A stretch of DNA of 63,555 bases from Pantoea sp. AS-PWVM4 (GTDB lineage: Bacteria > Pseudomonadota > Gammaproteobacteria > Enterobacterales > Enterobacteriaceae), in contig NZ_ASZC01000024.1 of assembly GCF_000468095.1 (NCBI RefSeq), positions 1 to 63,555 of the forward strand, given 5' to 3'. The first letter of the stretch is position 1; each line of letters starts with the position of its first letter. The translations under genes were made by a program, and so were the position numbers. Shown in pieces: positions 25,143-33,335 of the stretch. The notes below the pieces were generated by a model. It searched no databases. It had not been told where the DNA came from and saw only the letters and a program-made list of their open reading frames with translations.

Positions 25143-26066
25143 ATGACTCAACTTCCACAATTTTCCCGTGAACTCCTTCATCCACGCTACTGGTTTACCT
25201 GGTTGGGTATTGGGACTCTCTATTTACTGGTGCTATTGCCTTACCCGGTTTTATCCGTCATCGGCTGTGGTCTGGGCCGTATTGCCATGCGTTTTCTGAA
25301 GCGTCGCGTCAAAATTGCCCAACGTAATCTGGAGTTATGTTTTCCTGATATGCCAATCAGCGAACGCAATGCGATGGTAAAACACAATTTTGAATCGGTC
25401 GGCATGGGGTTGATTGAAACCGGTATGGCCTGGTTCTGGCCGGACTGGCGTATCCGCAAATGGGTAGCCTGTACCGGTCTGGAGCATATTGACTCTTCAC
25501 TGGCTGCCGGACGCGGTATTTTACTTATCGGGATGCATTTTCTTACCCTGGAGTTGGGCGCCCGTGTTTTTGGCATGAACAATCCCGGCATCGGTGTTTA
25601 TCGGCCAAACGACAACAAACTGATCGACTGGCTGCAAACCTGGGGACGTATGCGTTCCAATAAAAGCATGCTCGATCGTAAAGACCTTAAGGGCATGATC
25701 CGCGCAATGAAAAACAACGACATTATCTGGTATGCACCTGACCATGATTATGGCCCGCGTAGCAGTGTGTTCGCGCCGTTTTTTGCCGTTGAAGATGCCG
25801 CTACCACGACCGGGACGCATATGCTGATCCGTCTGGCAAATCCCAGTGTTGTCCCCTTTCTGGCCCGCCGCCTGCCACATGGCCGTGGCTACGAACTAAA
25901 AATCATGCCGGATATCCGTGACAAATTTTCACTTGAAAGCGAACTCGACACCGCCATTTGCATGAATAAAGTGGTTGAGGAGAGCGTATTGCTGGCCCCG
26001 GAGCAATACATGTGGCTGCATCGTCGTTTCAAAACCCAGCCAGAAGGTCAGCCCTCGCGTTATTAA
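25143..26066 (+). CDS. lpxL: Lipid A lauroyl (Kdo2-lipid IVA) acyltransferase LpxL
   Basis: Encodes 307 residues (E. coli LpxL 306). This inner-membrane enzyme adds a secondary acyl chain to Kdo2-lipid IVA. One N-terminal membrane anchor (TWLGIGTLYLLVLLPYPVL) is followed by the HX4E catalytic pair His132 and Glu137 in GMHFLTLELGARVFG, matching the E. coli numbering. Further conserved parts are RKDLKGMIRAMKN and PDHDYGPRSSVFAPFF. It diverges from trhO. A hairpin GGGACACA/TGTGTCCC (26075-26093) follows the stop, with only a poor T-tail. Confidence 0.96.
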   Translation: MTQLPQFSRELLHPRYWFTWLGIGTLYLLVLLPYPVLSVIGCGLGRIAMRFLKRRVKIAQRNLELCFPDMPISERNAMVKHNFESVGMGLIETGMAWFWPDWRIRKWVACTGLEHIDSSLAAGRGILLIGMHFLTLELGARVFGMNNPGIGVYRPNDNKLIDWLQTWGRMRSNKSMLDRKDLKGMIRAMKNNDIIWYAPDHDYGPRSSVFAPFFAVEDAATTTGTHMLIRLANPSVVPFLARRLPHGRGYELKIMPDIRDKFSLESELDTAICMNKVVEESVLLAPEQYMWLHRRFKTQPEGQPSRY

Positions 26067-26624
26067 TGTGATGTGGGACACAGGGTGTGTCCCTCTGCAT
26101 CAAAACTGAAATTTGCCTTAATTCATGACATTATCCGTCAGTTTTTAGTTAAAACTGTACCAGACTTAATTGAAGCTGGCGTATTTTCTCAGACCATATA
26201 TTTATAGAGCTTTCTCAGAATAAAATCAGACAATGGTGATCATTACTTAAGCCAGTGCTGGTTACGATGCAACATCTTTTTCGCATGTCGTTGATTTACG
26301 CCTGAAAGATTAAATAAAATTTATTGATCACAACATGGTTGTATGGACCTGTTTTTTTCCAATTCCAGGCATATTCCTATTTAATATTACTAAATTCTTT
26401 GAAATCGCTAATCAATGCAGGAAAATTAACTTAATTTACAAGGAATTATCCTGGTAGCCGCAACGCTTATTCCGTTTCTAAAAAAGATACACCCTCTTTA
26501 TACCTTTCTGGAATTTGTTAGTGAATTCGATTCCAGTTAGTTTCGTTAATGACAGTTAGTTCAATAACTGTTCAAAAAAATAATAAAGATTACACACAGC
26601 AAATATACAGCAGGAACTCATAAT
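26067..26624 (+). other. AT-rich intergenic region without a recognised gene
   Basis: This 558-bp gap is clearly richer in A+T than its flanks and has stop codons in all frames. It holds a hairpin after lpxL (26075-26093). It also holds an inverted repeat ACAGTTA-GTTCAA-TAACTGT (26552-26571), about 55 bp before the next start, which could be an operator. In E. coli K-12 mdtG lies between lpxL and msyB, and nothing of mdtG remains here. Confidence 0.6.
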
Positions 26625-26891
26625 ATGAATAAAGGCATCTATTATTATGTGACGGTCAGTACCGATCAGGACAATTACCATTTACTGCATCGGAAAGAGT
26701 GTAAGCGTCTGCCCGAAAAGGAGGATATGGTCTTTATTGGTACGCTCTATAATTTAAATCAGGCCTTATCGATTGCGCGCATTAATTTTAAAAAGGTGAA
26801 ACCCTGTATTAAATGTTGCATTCGTTATTCTGCGCCAGTTATCCGCGAATCTGTGCGGCCTGTACTGCATTTTCCACAAAAAATGCACTGA
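26625..26891 (+). CDS. Small Cys/His protein of unknown function, putative metal-binding
   Basis: Encodes 88 residues. The N-terminal half has YYVTVSTDQDNYHLLHRKEC and ends with KPCIKCCIRY. A His/Cys pair near residues 22-27 plus a Cys-x2-Cys-Cys near residues 58-62, separated by a short beta/alpha stretch (MVFIGTLYNLNQALSIARIN), resembles small Ada-like metal-binding domains of the form H-x4-C ... PCxxC. It is basic and has no signal peptide. Ribosome site CAGGAAC precedes the ATG. Its AT-rich surroundings and place at the missing mdtG locus suggest transfer. The function is not known to me. Confidence 0.65.
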   Translation: MNKGIYYYVTVSTDQDNYHLLHRKECKRLPEKEDMVFIGTLYNLNQALSIARINFKKVKPCIKCCIRYSAPVIRESVRPVLHFPQKMH

Positions 26892-26893
26892 CA

Positions 26894-26929
26894 CATTCGG
26901 GCGGATGTGGCTCCTCATCCGCCTGAATG
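26894..26929 (+). terminator. Terminator-like hairpin after the 88-residue gene
   Basis: CATTCGGGCGGATG (26894-26907) pairs with CATCCGCCTGAATG (26916-26929) over 14 positions with one G-T pair, followed by TTATTCC. It begins 3 bp after the stop codon. The T-tail is weak. Confidence 0.65.
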
Positions 26930-27004
26930 TTATTCCCTCCTGCGCCTGGTGATTTTTCGTCTATTCTTCTCTGGAAGCCCTATTCAACAGGCAAGGAGAT
27001 TGCG

Positions 27005-27403
27005 ATGAGCATGTATAGCACCTTAGTCGAAGCCATCGAGGCGGCGCGTGAAGAGTTTCTCGCTAGTCAACCTGAGTTGGATGAGGACGATGCCGTCGTC
27101 AACCAATTCGCCCTGCAAAAATATGTCATGCAGGATGGCGACATCATGTGGCAGGCCGAGTTTTTTGCTGATGAGGATGGACAAGGTGAATGTCTGCCTA
27201 TTCGCAGCGGCGAAGCAGCTCAGGCCATTTTTGATGATGACTATGACGAAATTGAGCTTCGTCAGGAGTGGCAATCTGAAAATACGCTACATGAATGGGA
27301 TGAGGGAGAGTTTCAGCTCGAACCGCCGATGGATACTGAAGAAGGTGAAGCCGCAGCAGCCGAATGGGACGACGATAACAGTGATTCTGACCGCTGGGCG
27401 TAA
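27005..27403 (+). CDS. msyB: Acidic protein MsyB
   Basis: Encodes 132 residues from ATG 27005 (MSMYSTLVEAIEAAREEF), aligning with E. coli MsyB (124). An open frame upstream is not homologous, and AGGAGATTGCG sits directly before this ATG. The protein is extremely acidic (DDDYDEIELRQEWQSENTLH; HEWDEGEFQLEPPMDTEEGE). In E. coli multicopy msyB suppresses protein-export mutants. The biochemical role is unknown. The C-terminus is a little longer and more acidic than in E. coli. Confidence 0.94.
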   Translation: MSMYSTLVEAIEAAREEFLASQPELDEDDAVVNQFALQKYVMQDGDIMWQAEFFADEDGQGECLPIRSGEAAQAIFDDDYDEIELRQEWQSENTLHEWDEGEFQLEPPMDTEEGEAAAAEWDDDNSDSDRWA

Positions 27404-27406
27404 AGC

Positions 27407-27634
27407 TTATTCGTAAGGTCCGTGATGGGCATCCACCGGTAATAGCAGCGTGTCCATCACCAATGACAACGGTAAATCGAGGATGGTAAGCATCCGCCAT
27501 GCGCCGTCACGCACATCCCACTGCACTCCTGGGTAATATTGATTACCGTGCCCCTGCCCCGGCACGGTACGACTGATAATGCTGCCACATCCGCTCAGTA
27601 ACAGAATGGCTGCACTTACAACGATGAATTTCAT
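27407..27634 (-). CDS. yceK: YceK family lipoprotein
   Basis: Encodes 75 residues from ATG 27634, matching the E. coli length; a GTG at 27646 would add four residues. The N-terminus MKFIVVSAAILLLSGCGSII is a lipoprotein signal with lipobox LSGC. The conserved body follows (TVPGQGHGNQYYPGVQWDVR; LPLSLVMDTLLLPVDAHHGP). It is a DUF1375 outer-membrane-type lipoprotein of unknown function, converging on msyB with only 3 bp between the stops. Confidence 0.92.
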   Translation of the reverse strand: MKFIVVSAAILLLSGCGSIISRTVPGQGHGNQYYPGVQWDVRDGAWRMLTILDLPLSLVMDTLLLPVDAHHGPYE

Positions 27635-27770
27635 GAAACGATTCACAACAAATTCTCACAATGGCCTGGCGCTATTTTAGCCGTCAGTGTGGGTGAATAA
27701 CCACACCCGACAGCGTAAAGATTGCGTTAGTCGGAACAGTCTTGCTGTCGTCGCGCCGCGACGTAACAGA

Positions 27771-27808
27771 TAAAAAAAGCCGCTATCGTGTTGCGATAGC
27801 GGCTTTTT
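27771..27808. terminator. Bidirectional terminator, mainly for opgGH
   Basis: GCCGCTATCG (27779-27788), TGTTG loop and CGATAGCGGC (27794-27803) form a perfect 10-bp stem. A seven-A run lies on the left and five T on the right. On the minus strand it ends the opgG-opgH message 20 bp after the opgH stop. Confidence 0.93.
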
Positions 27809-27829
27809 AACTGGGTCACTGACCCGATA

Positions 27830-30382
27830 TCATGACTGCTGAGGCAGTGCCTGCGGGTTTAGCTTCAGCTTTTGATAGCTCTCAACCCACTCATGATATT
27901 TCTCTCCATTCTCCCACAGGCGCGTATGCACGCGCGCCAGCACCACCGGATCGCTAATCAGCTGTAAACGCTGCTCGCGGTTCAGTTTTTCCGGCGAATC
28001 GCTCAATGCCTGATCCACACGCCGATCGCGCGAATGATCCAGTATCTTGCTGTGCAGGTGACGTGAAGTCGCCATTGCCGTCGCCAGAGCGTTAAATGCC
28101 GGGTTGAACAGCGCATGCATAAAGCCATTCTTCAGCGCACGTTCGCGGTTCAGTTGCAGATAGTTGTCCGTGTCGACCAACTCTTGCGGCGGATCGTACT
28201 CTTCCGGGATCAGGAACAGCTTCGCGCGCTTACTCTTCAGACCAATGGTGGCACGGCTCGACATGACAGAGACGAACGGTGACAGAATCAGTGAGAAGAC
28301 AATCGGCGACAGCCACCACAGGAAGTTCAGATCCAGCACGCCCATGCCGACAGCCCAGACAATCCCGAGCAGCATCTGCGAACCGTGGCGGCGGAAGGCT
28401 TCACTCCAGGGCGTCGCATCATCGTCACGCTGCGGTGAATTCCACACCACTTCCCAGCCGAGGAATGCGCTGACCACAAACACGGTATGGAACAGCATAC
28501 GCACCGGTGCCAGCAGGACCGAAAACAGCATTTCCAGCAGCAACGAGAAGAACAAGCGCACTGCCCCACCGTAAGGTTTTGCGCCTTTGAACCAAATCAG
28601 CACCACGCTGAGCAGTTTCGGCAGGAACAGTAACACCAGGGTGGTTGAGAATAGCGCAATCGCCAGGTCGGGACGCCACTGCGGCCACACCGGGAACAAC
28701 TGACGTGGTTGCAGGAAGTAGGTGGGTTCCATCAGCGTATGAACCACCTGTAGGGCGGTGGAGAGCGCGAGGAACATAAACCACAACGGCGCTGACAGGT
28801 ATGACATCACGCCCGTCAGGAACACCGCACGGTGTACCGGGTGCATCCCTTTTACCAGGAACAGGCGGAAGTTCATCAGGTTACCGTGACACCAGCGACG
28901 GTCACGCTTCAGCTCATCCAGCAGGTTAGGCGGCAACTCCTCGTAGGAACCCGGCAGGTCGTATGCAATCCACACGCCCCATCCGGCACGACGCATCAAT
29001 GCAGCTTCGACAAAGTCATGCGACAGAATCGAACCGGCAAAGGAGCCTTCGCCCGGCAGCGGTGCCAGCGCACAGTGCTCGATAAACGGCTTCACACGAA
29101 TGATGGCGTTATGACCCCAATAGTGGGATTCGCCCAACTGCCAGAAGTGCAACCCGGCAGTAAACAGTGGACCGTATACGCGGGTAGCAAATTGCTGACA
29201 ACGTGCGTACAGCGTATCCATGCCTGACGCTTTCGGTGACGACTGGATAATACCGGCATTCGGGTTGGCTTCCATCATGCGTACCAGACCGGTGAGACAC
29301 TCACCGCTCATCACGCTGTCGGCGTCCAGTACCACCATGTAGCTGTAGTTGCTACCCCAGCGACGGCAGAAGTCATCAATGTTGCCACTTTTACGTTTCA
29401 CACGACGACGACGGCGACGATAGAAAATCTTGCCCGCACCACCGACATCGCGCACCAGCTCCATCCAGGCTTTCTGCTCGGCAATCGCGATATCCGCATC
29501 GTAGCTGTCACTCAGAATGTAGACGTCAAAGTGTTCTGCGTTCCCGGTGCGTTTGACCGATTCCCAGGTCGCACGTAAGCCCGCGAATACACGTTCCACA
29601 TCTTCGTTACAAATCGGCATGATCAGTGCAGTACGATGCTCCGGGTTGAGGGCTTCATCCCCCACCGTGGAGTACGAGATGCTGTACTTATCACGACCAA
29701 TCAGCAGTTGCAGGAAGCCCATCAGCGCGGTCCAGAAACCGGCAGACACCCAACAGAACAGAATGGCGAACAGGAACAGAATGCCGGTTTGCAGAATATA
29801 CGGCAGGATCAACTCCACCGACTGCAACCAGTTCTGGTTAAACAGTTCCATCGGATCGAGCAGCGTCCAGCCCTGATACGGCAGAATGGTTTTCATGTAC
29901 CAGGTAGCAACCACGGTCTGAAACAGCGTCAGAATCAGCAGAACATAGCGGCGCATCGAACCAACGTGACGCCACTTATCTTCCGCTTTTTGTTCTTCCG
30001 CCGTTTTGTAACGTGGCGTCGATTTATGCCCGCGTAACGAATCCCAGGCACGAGCCAACGGGTTGGTACGCCAGGCTTCCGGGAACATCAGCGAACGCGT
30101 AACCTTTGGCATCGCCTTCAGGATAGTACGGCCGAGATAATCTTTACCCAGTTGCTGGCCCTCAGCCAGTGAATCTGGCCAGGCCAACTGCACACGGGAC
30201 GACACCGATTTTAGCGGCGCATCATCCGGGCGCTCGCTGGCGGCATCATCGTGTCCTAGCGACGCATGAATAGCGTGGAACGCCTGCGCATTCTGTAACG
30301 AAACGCTCAGACGCGCGCGACCTGCCGCATCGATCGGCAGGGCTTCCACGTAAGATTGAGGTGTAAAAGTCGAGTTATTCAT
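27830..30382 (-). CDS. opgH: Glucans biosynthesis glucosyltransferase OpgH (MdoH)
   Basis: Encodes 850 residues (E. coli 847). This inner-membrane GT2 enzyme makes the beta-1,2-linked backbone of osmoregulated periplasmic glucans from UDP-glucose. A cytoplasmic N-terminus precedes about eight membrane helices. The catalytic domain shows MPICNEDVERVFAGLRATWE, the nucleotide/metal site VVLDADSVMSG, and the acceptor motif KRDRRWCHGNL. In E. coli OpgH also slows FtsZ assembly in rich medium. It overlaps opgG by 8 bp, so the pair is coupled. Confidence 0.98.
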   Translation of the reverse strand: MNNSTFTPQSYVEALPIDAAGRARLSVSLQNAQAFHAIHASLGHDDAASERPDDAPLKSVSSRVQLAWPDSLAEGQQLGKDYLGRTILKAMPKVTRSLMFPEAWRTNPLARAWDSLRGHKSTPRYKTAEEQKAEDKWRHVGSMRRYVLLILTLFQTVVATWYMKTILPYQGWTLLDPMELFNQNWLQSVELILPYILQTGILFLFAILFCWVSAGFWTALMGFLQLLIGRDKYSISYSTVGDEALNPEHRTALIMPICNEDVERVFAGLRATWESVKRTGNAEHFDVYILSDSYDADIAIAEQKAWMELVRDVGGAGKIFYRRRRRRVKRKSGNIDDFCRRWGSNYSYMVVLDADSVMSGECLTGLVRMMEANPNAGIIQSSPKASGMDTLYARCQQFATRVYGPLFTAGLHFWQLGESHYWGHNAIIRVKPFIEHCALAPLPGEGSFAGSILSHDFVEAALMRRAGWGVWIAYDLPGSYEELPPNLLDELKRDRRWCHGNLMNFRLFLVKGMHPVHRAVFLTGVMSYLSAPLWFMFLALSTALQVVHTLMEPTYFLQPRQLFPVWPQWRPDLAIALFSTTLVLLFLPKLLSVVLIWFKGAKPYGGAVRLFFSLLLEMLFSVLLAPVRMLFHTVFVVSAFLGWEVVWNSPQRDDDATPWSEAFRRHGSQMLLGIVWAVGMGVLDLNFLWWLSPIVFSLILSPFVSVMSSRATIGLKSKRAKLFLIPEEYDPPQELVDTDNYLQLNRERALKNGFMHALFNPAFNALATAMATSRHLHSKILDHSRDRRVDQALSDSPEKLNREQRLQLISDPVVLARVHTRLWENGEKYHEWVESYQKLKLNPQALPQQS

Positions 30383-31940
30383 TGGCAGGTAGCTGATAGC
30401 TCCAGGTTTCCGTCAATGTCTTGTCGCCACTAACCAGCGCCGCACGCATCTCGGTCGGCTGCTTGTTATCTTTCACGCGCAAACGCAGCACCAGGCGCCA
30501 GCCTTTAGTGACCGGGTTGTAGCGTACGCTCTGCTCCACCACTTCAGCGTTATTACCCACACTGACCTGCGGTGCAACCTGCGTATTTTCCGGCAGTTTG
30601 CTCATCGCTCTGCCAACAAAATCGACGGTGAAGGCGATGCTGCCATCCGGCTGACGTACGAGGTTTGATTGCTTCACATCTCCGGCGGAACGCAGGGTAT
30701 CTTTCACCCAGGCAACGTCATCGGAGTGCAGCAGGTTTTCGTCACGGGTAAAGTGCAGACGATACTGGAAACTCATCTCTTTGCCCGGCTCAGCCAATTT
30801 TTCCGGCGTCCAGAACGCCACAATGTTGTCGTTGGTTTCATCAGCCGTCGGGATTTCCACCAGCTCAACCCGGCCTTTGCCCCAATCGCCTAACGGTTCA
30901 ACCCAGCCACTCGGGCGCAGATCATAACGATCGTCGAGATCCTGATAATGGCTGAAATCACGCCCACGTTGCAGCAAGCCAAAGCCTTTCGGGCTTTCGA
31001 TGGTAAAGGTGCTGACCGCCAGATGTTTCGGGTTATTCAGCGGACGCCAAATCCACTCCCCGTTACCGGCATGGATAGACAGACCGTTGGAGTCGTGCAG
31101 CTCCTGACGGAAGTTGCTGACCGGCGACGGCTGGTTAGCCCCGAACAGGAACATACTGGTTAACGGCGCGACACCCAGTTTACCAACGTTGTCACGCAGA
31201 TAGACTTTCGCCTGCACATCGACAGTAGATTCTTTACCCGGACGTACGATAAAGCGATAGGCACCCGTGGCACGCGGTGAATCCAGCAACGCATAGATCA
31301 CCAGTTGCTTGTCCTGCGGTTTTGGCCGCTCGATCCAGAACTCTTTAAAGCGTGGGAACTCTTCGCCTGAAGGTAACGCCGTATCGATGGCCAGACCGCG
31401 CGCTGACAGACCATAAACCTGGCCTGCACCAATAACGCGGAAGTAGCTGGCTCCGAGGAAGCTGGTGATTTCGTCGTCTTTACCCTTTTCATTAAGCGGA
31501 TAAAGTACTTTGAATCCGGCAAAACCCAGGTTTTTCACCGAGTCTGCGTCATGCTTGACGTTGCCGAAGTTGAAATAGTCCGGATTGTACTTGATTTCAC
31601 GCACCGTACTGGCGGTGACTTCGTTAATTTTCACCGGCGTATCGAAGTACATACCCTGGTGATAGAACTCAAGTCTAAATGGCGTGCGCAGTTTGCCCCA
31701 GTAGGCTTTATCGTGGTTAAACTGGATCTGCTGGTAGTCAGCAAATTTCATTTCACGAAACTGAGAGGGTAAATTGCTCTTCGGCGCTTCGAAGCTTTTG
31801 CCCGCCATCGCCTGAGCCTGTTTTGCTACATCATCGAGGTTGAACGCCCAGCTATTATTTGCGTACAACGCCAGCAGAACTGCCGCGCCTAACCAGCGCA
31901 TCTTCTTCAGTCCGGCCATATTTTTTTCTAAAGTCAGCAC
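30375..31940 (-). CDS. opgG: Periplasmic glucans biosynthesis protein OpgG (MdoG)
   Basis: Encodes 521 residues from a GTG at 31940 with an A-plus-G-rich ribosome site (AAAGGGGGGGAT). In-frame ATG codons at 31919 and 31901 are alternatives, and the last gives the E. coli-like start. A signal peptide (MRWLGAAVLLALYANNSWA) exports the protein, whose mature start FNLDDVAKQAQAMAGKSFE matches OpgG. It works in the periplasm on the glucan backbone, probably adding or shaping beta-1,6 branches. Near-identity to E. coli is obvious in SARGLAIDTALPSGEEFPRF. Confidence 0.97.
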   Translation of the reverse strand: MLTLEKNMAGLKKMRWLGAAVLLALYANNSWAFNLDDVAKQAQAMAGKSFEAPKSNLPSQFREMKFADYQQIQFNHDKAYWGKLRTPFRLEFYHQGMYFDTPVKINEVTASTVREIKYNPDYFNFGNVKHDADSVKNLGFAGFKVLYPLNEKGKDDEITSFLGASYFRVIGAGQVYGLSARGLAIDTALPSGEEFPRFKEFWIERPKPQDKQLVIYALLDSPRATGAYRFIVRPGKESTVDVQAKVYLRDNVGKLGVAPLTSMFLFGANQPSPVSNFRQELHDSNGLSIHAGNGEWIWRPLNNPKHLAVSTFTIESPKGFGLLQRGRDFSHYQDLDDRYDLRPSGWVEPLGDWGKGRVELVEIPTADETNDNIVAFWTPEKLAEPGKEMSFQYRLHFTRDENLLHSDDVAWVKDTLRSAGDVKQSNLVRQPDGSIAFTVDFVGRAMSKLPENTQVAPQVSVGNNAEVVEQSVRYNPVTKGWRLVLRLRVKDNKQPTEMRAALVSGDKTLTETWSYQLPANE

Positions 31941-32173
31941 ATCCCCCCCTTTCGCGTGTGCTTAGATCAAACCCGCATATCTTAAAGGATTATTCTTTTT
32001 TCCGACAGCGTATGTAACCGATTGTTCCCCTTATTTGTAAGTGGAAAATGCGCTTTTAGGATAATTAGACGATACAGAATCAGCCTATAGTATACCTCGT
32101 TTACAGCCGGTAGAATTTTCGTCCGGCATAATCCGGTTTCAGGGCGAAACCGGCCAGGACACAAAACTATTGG

Positions 32174-33304
32174 ATGCTTATGACTGCAGCAAAATCCGAA
32201 CGCGAATATTTTCTCGATTCGATTCGAGCTTATTTAATGCTATTGGGCGTACCCTTTCACGTCTCCCTGATTTACTCGACACAAAAATGGGCAGTAAATA
32301 GCCAGGATGCCTCGATGTGGCTGACGGTGTTTAATGACTTCATTCACGCTTTTCGCATGCAGGTGTTTTTCGTCATTTCCGGCTATTTTTCCTACATGCT
32401 ATATCTGCGCTATAAGCCACAACGTTGGTTGAAGGTGCGTCTGGAGCGCGTGGGTATCCCGCTGCTAACCGCCGTGCCGCTGATCACCCTGCCGCAGTTT
32501 TTTCTGCTAAAAAATCTGACAGACAAAGTCGGAGATTGGGACAGTTTCTCCCTGTATCAAAAGTACAATGCGGTGGTGTGGGATCTGATTTCTCACCTGT
32601 GGTTTTTGGTGGTGCTGGTCATTCTCACCAGCCTCGGCATGATCACCTTCCGCTGGCTGCGCTCCCAGCATCGACAGATTGATTACACCCGTGTGGGCTG
32701 GGGCAAACTGACGCTGGCATTACTGGCGTGGTCGCTGGCGTGGTGCGTCTTCCGCCGCGCAATCTTTTATTTCCAGCCCGCATGGTTAATGGATGGCCTG
32801 TTCAGCACCGCCGTGATGCAAAGCCTGTTCTTCCTGCCCTTCTTTATGTTGGGAGCATTGAGCTGGAAACATCCGCCACTGAAGGCGTTGTTTGTGCGTT
32901 TTAATCCGGTGATGTGTTTTGGTGCCATTGCGGTGTTTGTCGCCTACAGCCTCAATCAACGCTTCAGCAGCGGCGATGGCTGGCTGTATGAAATCGACAA
33001 CGTGATTTCAACCCTGATGGGCTTGTGCATGCTGAACGTCTGTTTCTGCTTCGGACATAAACTGCTGAACAGCCATTCGCCCCGCATCATGTATCTGGTG
33101 AATGCCTCGCTGTTTATTTATCTGGTGCACCATCCGCTCACCCTGCTGTACGGCATTTTTATCACCCCGCTGATCAGCAATAACACGCTGGGCTTTTTCC
33201 TCGGTCTGCTGATGGTGTTTGGCGTGTCATTTACCCTGTATGAAATCCATCTGCGTATTCCACTGCTGCGCTTTCTGTTCTCCGGCAAACCACAGCGTGC
33301 ATAA
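32174..33304 (+). CDS. opgC: Glucans biosynthesis succinyltransferase OpgC (MdoC)
   Basis: Encodes 376 residues (E. coli 385). OpgC is a 10-helix acyltransferase-3 family membrane protein that succinylates periplasmic glucans. The N-terminal REYFLDSIRAYLMLLGVPFH includes the family histidine (His29). Conserved parts are FRMQVFFVISGYFSYMLYLR and VNASLFIYLVHHPLTLLYG. It diverges from opgG with a 233-bp control region that contains TATAGT/TATACT elements on both strands. The start could also be ATG 32180. Confidence 0.94.
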   Translation: MLMTAAKSEREYFLDSIRAYLMLLGVPFHVSLIYSTQKWAVNSQDASMWLTVFNDFIHAFRMQVFFVISGYFSYMLYLRYKPQRWLKVRLERVGIPLLTAVPLITLPQFFLLKNLTDKVGDWDSFSLYQKYNAVVWDLISHLWFLVVLVILTSLGMITFRWLRSQHRQIDYTRVGWGKLTLALLAWSLAWCVFRRAIFYFQPAWLMDGLFSTAVMQSLFFLPFFMLGALSWKHPPLKALFVRFNPVMCFGAIAVFVAYSLNQRFSSGDGWLYEIDNVISTLMGLCMLNVCFCFGHKLLNSHSPRIMYLVNASLFIYLVHHPLTLLYGIFITPLISNNTLGFFLGLLMVFGVSFTLYEIHLRIPLLRFLFSGKPQRA

Positions 33305-33308
33305 CCCA

Positions 33309-33329
33309 CGGGCCAGCTAAGCTGGCCCG
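33309..33329. terminator. GC-rich hairpin between convergent opgC and clsC
   Basis: CGGGCCAGC (33309-33317), TAA loop and GCTGGCCCG (33321-33329) form a perfect 9-bp stem between the two stop codons. There is no true T-run on either side, so termination may be rho-assisted. Confidence 0.55.
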
Positions 33330-33335
33330 CTGCTT

